Below, in pieces: positions 6,425 through 7,790 of a stretch of DNA of 7,790 nucleotides (position 1 is the stretch's first letter; each line of letters opens with the position of its first letter). The notes beneath the pieces were generated by a model. It saw nothing but the letters and a program-made list of their open reading frames with translations. It was not told the origin of the DNA and made no database searches. The stretch lies in assembly GCA_025362535.1 (NCBI GenBank), contig JANYGE010000374.1, positions 1-7,790 of the forward strand, in the 5' to 3' direction. Source of the DNA: Hyphomicrobiales bacterium. GTDB lineage: Bacteria > Pseudomonadota > Alphaproteobacteria > Rhizobiales > Aestuariivirgaceae. A program made the translations under genes and the position numbers.

Positions 6425-7540
6425 ATGAAGAAACTTATTCTGTCTGGTATTGCGCTCGGCTTTGCTGCAGCACTTTCTGCATCAACAGCTTGGGCTGACA
6501 TCACCGTTGCAACAGCTGGCCCAATCACTGGCCAACTTGCAGCGCTCGGTGAGCAATATAAGCGCGGCGCTGAAATGGCCGTTGCTGACATTAACGCCGC
6601 TGGCGGTGTGAATGGCGAAATGTTGAAGTTGGAAATCGGCGATGATGCTTGCGATCCAAAGCAAGCTGTTGCTGTTGCCAACCAATTGGCTTCAAAGGGT
6701 GTGAAGTTCGTTGCAGGCCATCTCTGCTCCGGTTCTTCAATTCCGGCTTCCAAGGTTTACGAAGAAGAAGGCATTCTGCAAATTACGCCTGCTTCCACAA
6801 ACCCAGTATTCACCGATGAAGGTGGTTGGAACGTGGCCCGCGTTTGCGGTCGTGACGATGCTCAAGGCCTCGTTGCTGGTAATTTCCTTGCCAAGCATTA
6901 TGCTGGCAAAAAAGTTGCAATCATCGATGACAAATCTGCCTATGGCAAAGGTCTCGCTGATGCAACCAAGGCTGCTATGAATGCTGCTGGTCTCAAAGAA
7001 GTGATGGCTGAATCAATCAATCCTGGTGAAAAGGATTACTCAGCTCTCGTTTCAAAGATGAAAGATGCTGGCATCGATGCGGTTTACATCGGTGGTTATC
7101 ATCCTGAAGGCGCTTTGATCCTGAAGCAAATGCGTGAACAAGGTTCGCAAGCTCAAATGCTCTCCGGCGATTCAATGAACAACGCTGAATTCTGGACCAT
7201 TGCTGGTGATGCAGCCAAGGGCATGATCTTCACATTTGCTCCTGAGCCACGCAACATTCCTGAAGCCAAAGATTTAGTTGCCAAGTTCAAGGCAGCTGGC
7301 TTCGATCCAGAAGGCTATACATTGTTCACTTACGCAGCATTCCAAATGTATGCTCAAGCTGCCAATGCAACAAAGAGCCTTGATAACAAGACAATTGCTG
7401 CTTGGCTTCGTGCTGGCAACGAAATGAAGACTGTTATGGGTCCAATCAAGTTGGATGCTAAGGGCGACATCATTGGTGCCAAATATGTTTGGTACAAATT
7501 TGATAACGGCACTTACGCAGAAGATCCTTCAACAAACTAA
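6425..7540 (+). CDS. livK: Branched-chain amino acid ABC transporter substrate-binding protein LivK/LivJ type
   Basis: Periplasmic binding protein that captures the ligand for LivHMGF, 371 aa (E. coli LivJ/LivK are about 367-369). Residues 1-24 are a Sec signal peptide with cleavage after AWA. The mature protein starts DITVATAGPITGQ. Family blocks follow: GAEMAVADINAAGGVNG (48-64), DDACDPKQAVAVANQL (73-88), GHLCSGSS (98-105) and GGYHPEGA (223-230). C76 and C101 correspond to the disulfide of E. coli LIV-binding protein. By alignment from memory, pocket residues S102, T125 and Y225 match Ser79, Thr102 and Tyr202, but the acidic residue Glu226 is replaced by D249. The acidic residue that grips the ligand amino group is therefore retained in shorter form. 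A GGGAGA ribosome site lies eight bases upstream. Codons are strongly biased (many GCT alanine codons), unlike the permease genes, which fits high expression. A strong terminator follows. Confidence 0.96.
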   Translation: MKKLILSGIALGFAAALSASTAWADITVATAGPITGQLAALGEQYKRGAEMAVADINAAGGVNGEMLKLEIGDDACDPKQAVAVANQLASKGVKFVAGHLCSGSSIPASKVYEEEGILQITPASTNPVFTDEGGWNVARVCGRDDAQGLVAGNFLAKHYAGKKVAIIDDKSAYGKGLADATKAAMNAAGLKEVMAESINPGEKDYSALVSKMKDAGIDAVYIGGYHPEGALILKQMREQGSQAQMLSGDSMNNAEFWTIAGDAAKGMIFTFAPEPRNIPEAKDLVAKFKAAGFDPEGYTLFTYAAFQMYAQAANATKSLDNKTIAAWLRAGNEMKTVMGPIKLDAKGDIIGAKYVWYKFDNGTYAEDPSTN

Positions 7541-7557
7541 TTTAGACCTTGTCTAAA
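7541..7557 (+). repeat. Perfect short hairpin directly after the livK stop
   Basis: TTTAGAC-CTT-GTCTAAA is a perfect seven-pair inverted repeat with a three-base loop, beginning at the base after the livK TAA. It sits three bases before the main terminator stem. It may protect the 3' end of the livK mRNA from exonucleases or aid termination; it lacks its own T-tract. Confidence 0.5.
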
Positions 7558-7560
7558 GCG

Positions 7561-7597
7561 AACCCGCGCAAGTAACATTGCGCGGGTTTTGTTTTTT
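7561..7597 (+). terminator. Rho-independent terminator of the liv operon
   Basis: AACCCGCGCAA (7561-7571) pairs perfectly with TTGCGCGGGTT (7578-7588) around the loop GTAACA, giving an 11-pair GC-rich stem. A T-rich tract runs through 7597, interrupted by one G at 7591. This is a textbook intrinsic terminator in the plus direction, 20 bases after the livK stop. Confidence 0.93.
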
Positions 7598-7607
7598 GGG
7601 GATAGGT

Positions 7608-7790
7608 ATGAGCATGAATAAAAATGACCGTCTCAGATTTGTGCTTGCGATTGCCTCATTCTTGATATTGGCCTCGCCCAGTCACGCCGAAATTCTCATT
7701 GGCGTTGCTGGACCCATGTCGGGTGTTAACGCGGGTTTTGGTGCTCAAATGATGCAGGGCGTGCAGGCTGCGGTTGATCAACTCAATGCG
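7608..7790 (+). CDS. Second Leu/Ile/Val-type substrate-binding protein (partial, N-terminus only)
   Basis: The frame is open for 61 codons to the window edge. Residues 1-27 form a signal peptide (basic start with K5, R8 and R10, hydrophobic core FVLAIASFLILA, cleavage after SHA). The mature start EILIGVAGPMSGVNAGFG, followed by a block ending in AAVDQLNA, is the same fold start as LivK (DITVATAGPITGQ … AVADINAAGG). This places it in the periplasmic binding protein family of branched-chain amino acid importers. Sequence identity to the upstream livK product is only moderate, so it is a paralogue with possibly different ligand range, not a recent copy. GGGGATAGG (7598-7606) is the ribosome site; an in-frame ATG at 7614 is an alternative start. 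No promoter fits between the livK terminator and this gene. Confidence 0.88.
   Translation, partial: MSMNKNDRLRFVLAIASFLILASPSHAEILIGVAGPMSGVNAGFGAQMMQGVQAAVDQLNA

Noticed and set aside
6418..6753. 111-codon open frame antisense to the start of livK
   Set aside because: It mirrors the highly biased livK codons and shows no motif or plausible ribosome site.
1..7790. Search for CRISPR arrays, tRNA or rRNA genes, insertion sequences and attachment sites
   Set aside because: No regularly spaced repeats, transposase-like proteins, terminal inverted repeats or RNA-gene signatures were seen; coding density is high and ordinary.

Overview
The window looks like a chromosomal segment from an alphaproteobacterium, probably Hyphomicrobiales-like. 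The basis is the mid-range base composition, the style of the LivHMGF proteins, and a small three-helix membrane protein that I recall as typical of alphaproteobacterial liv operons. This taxonomic call is inference; no rRNA or other marker gene is present.

Left part, minus strand (1-1682): a PadR-family transcriptional regulator is followed by a periplasmic adaptor (HlyD/AcrA type) of a tripartite efflux pump. The adaptor runs off the left edge, so only its first 350 residues are visible. The two genes are one or a few tens of bases apart, depending on the adaptor start. They look like one regulator-plus-pump transcription unit with a candidate promoter at 1654-1682.

Middle, 1683-1818: a divergent intergenic region with an imperfect inverted repeat and a candidate promoter for the rightward operon.

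Right part, plus strand (1819-7540): a branched-chain amino acid (or related amide/amino acid) ABC importer in the order livH, livM, livG, livF, a small membrane protein of unknown function, and livK. LivH and LivM form the inner-membrane channel, LivG and LivF are the two ATPases, and LivK is the periplasmic binding protein. The first five genes are tightly packed (gaps of 1-4 bases or short overlaps), which indicates translational coupling. livK is set apart by 133 bases that can fold into consecutive hairpins, two of which exclude each other. A strong intrinsic terminator follows livK.

Right edge (7608-7790): the beginning of a second Leu/Ile/Val-type binding protein with its own signal peptide. 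It starts only 10 bases after the T-tract of the livK terminator.

Most of the window is a well-known transport system, and I see no new defence or mobile system. The points worth a second look are the livK leader, the terminator abutting the second binding-protein gene, an apparent ~50-residue insertion in LivM, a basic tail on LivG, and the conserved small membrane protein.
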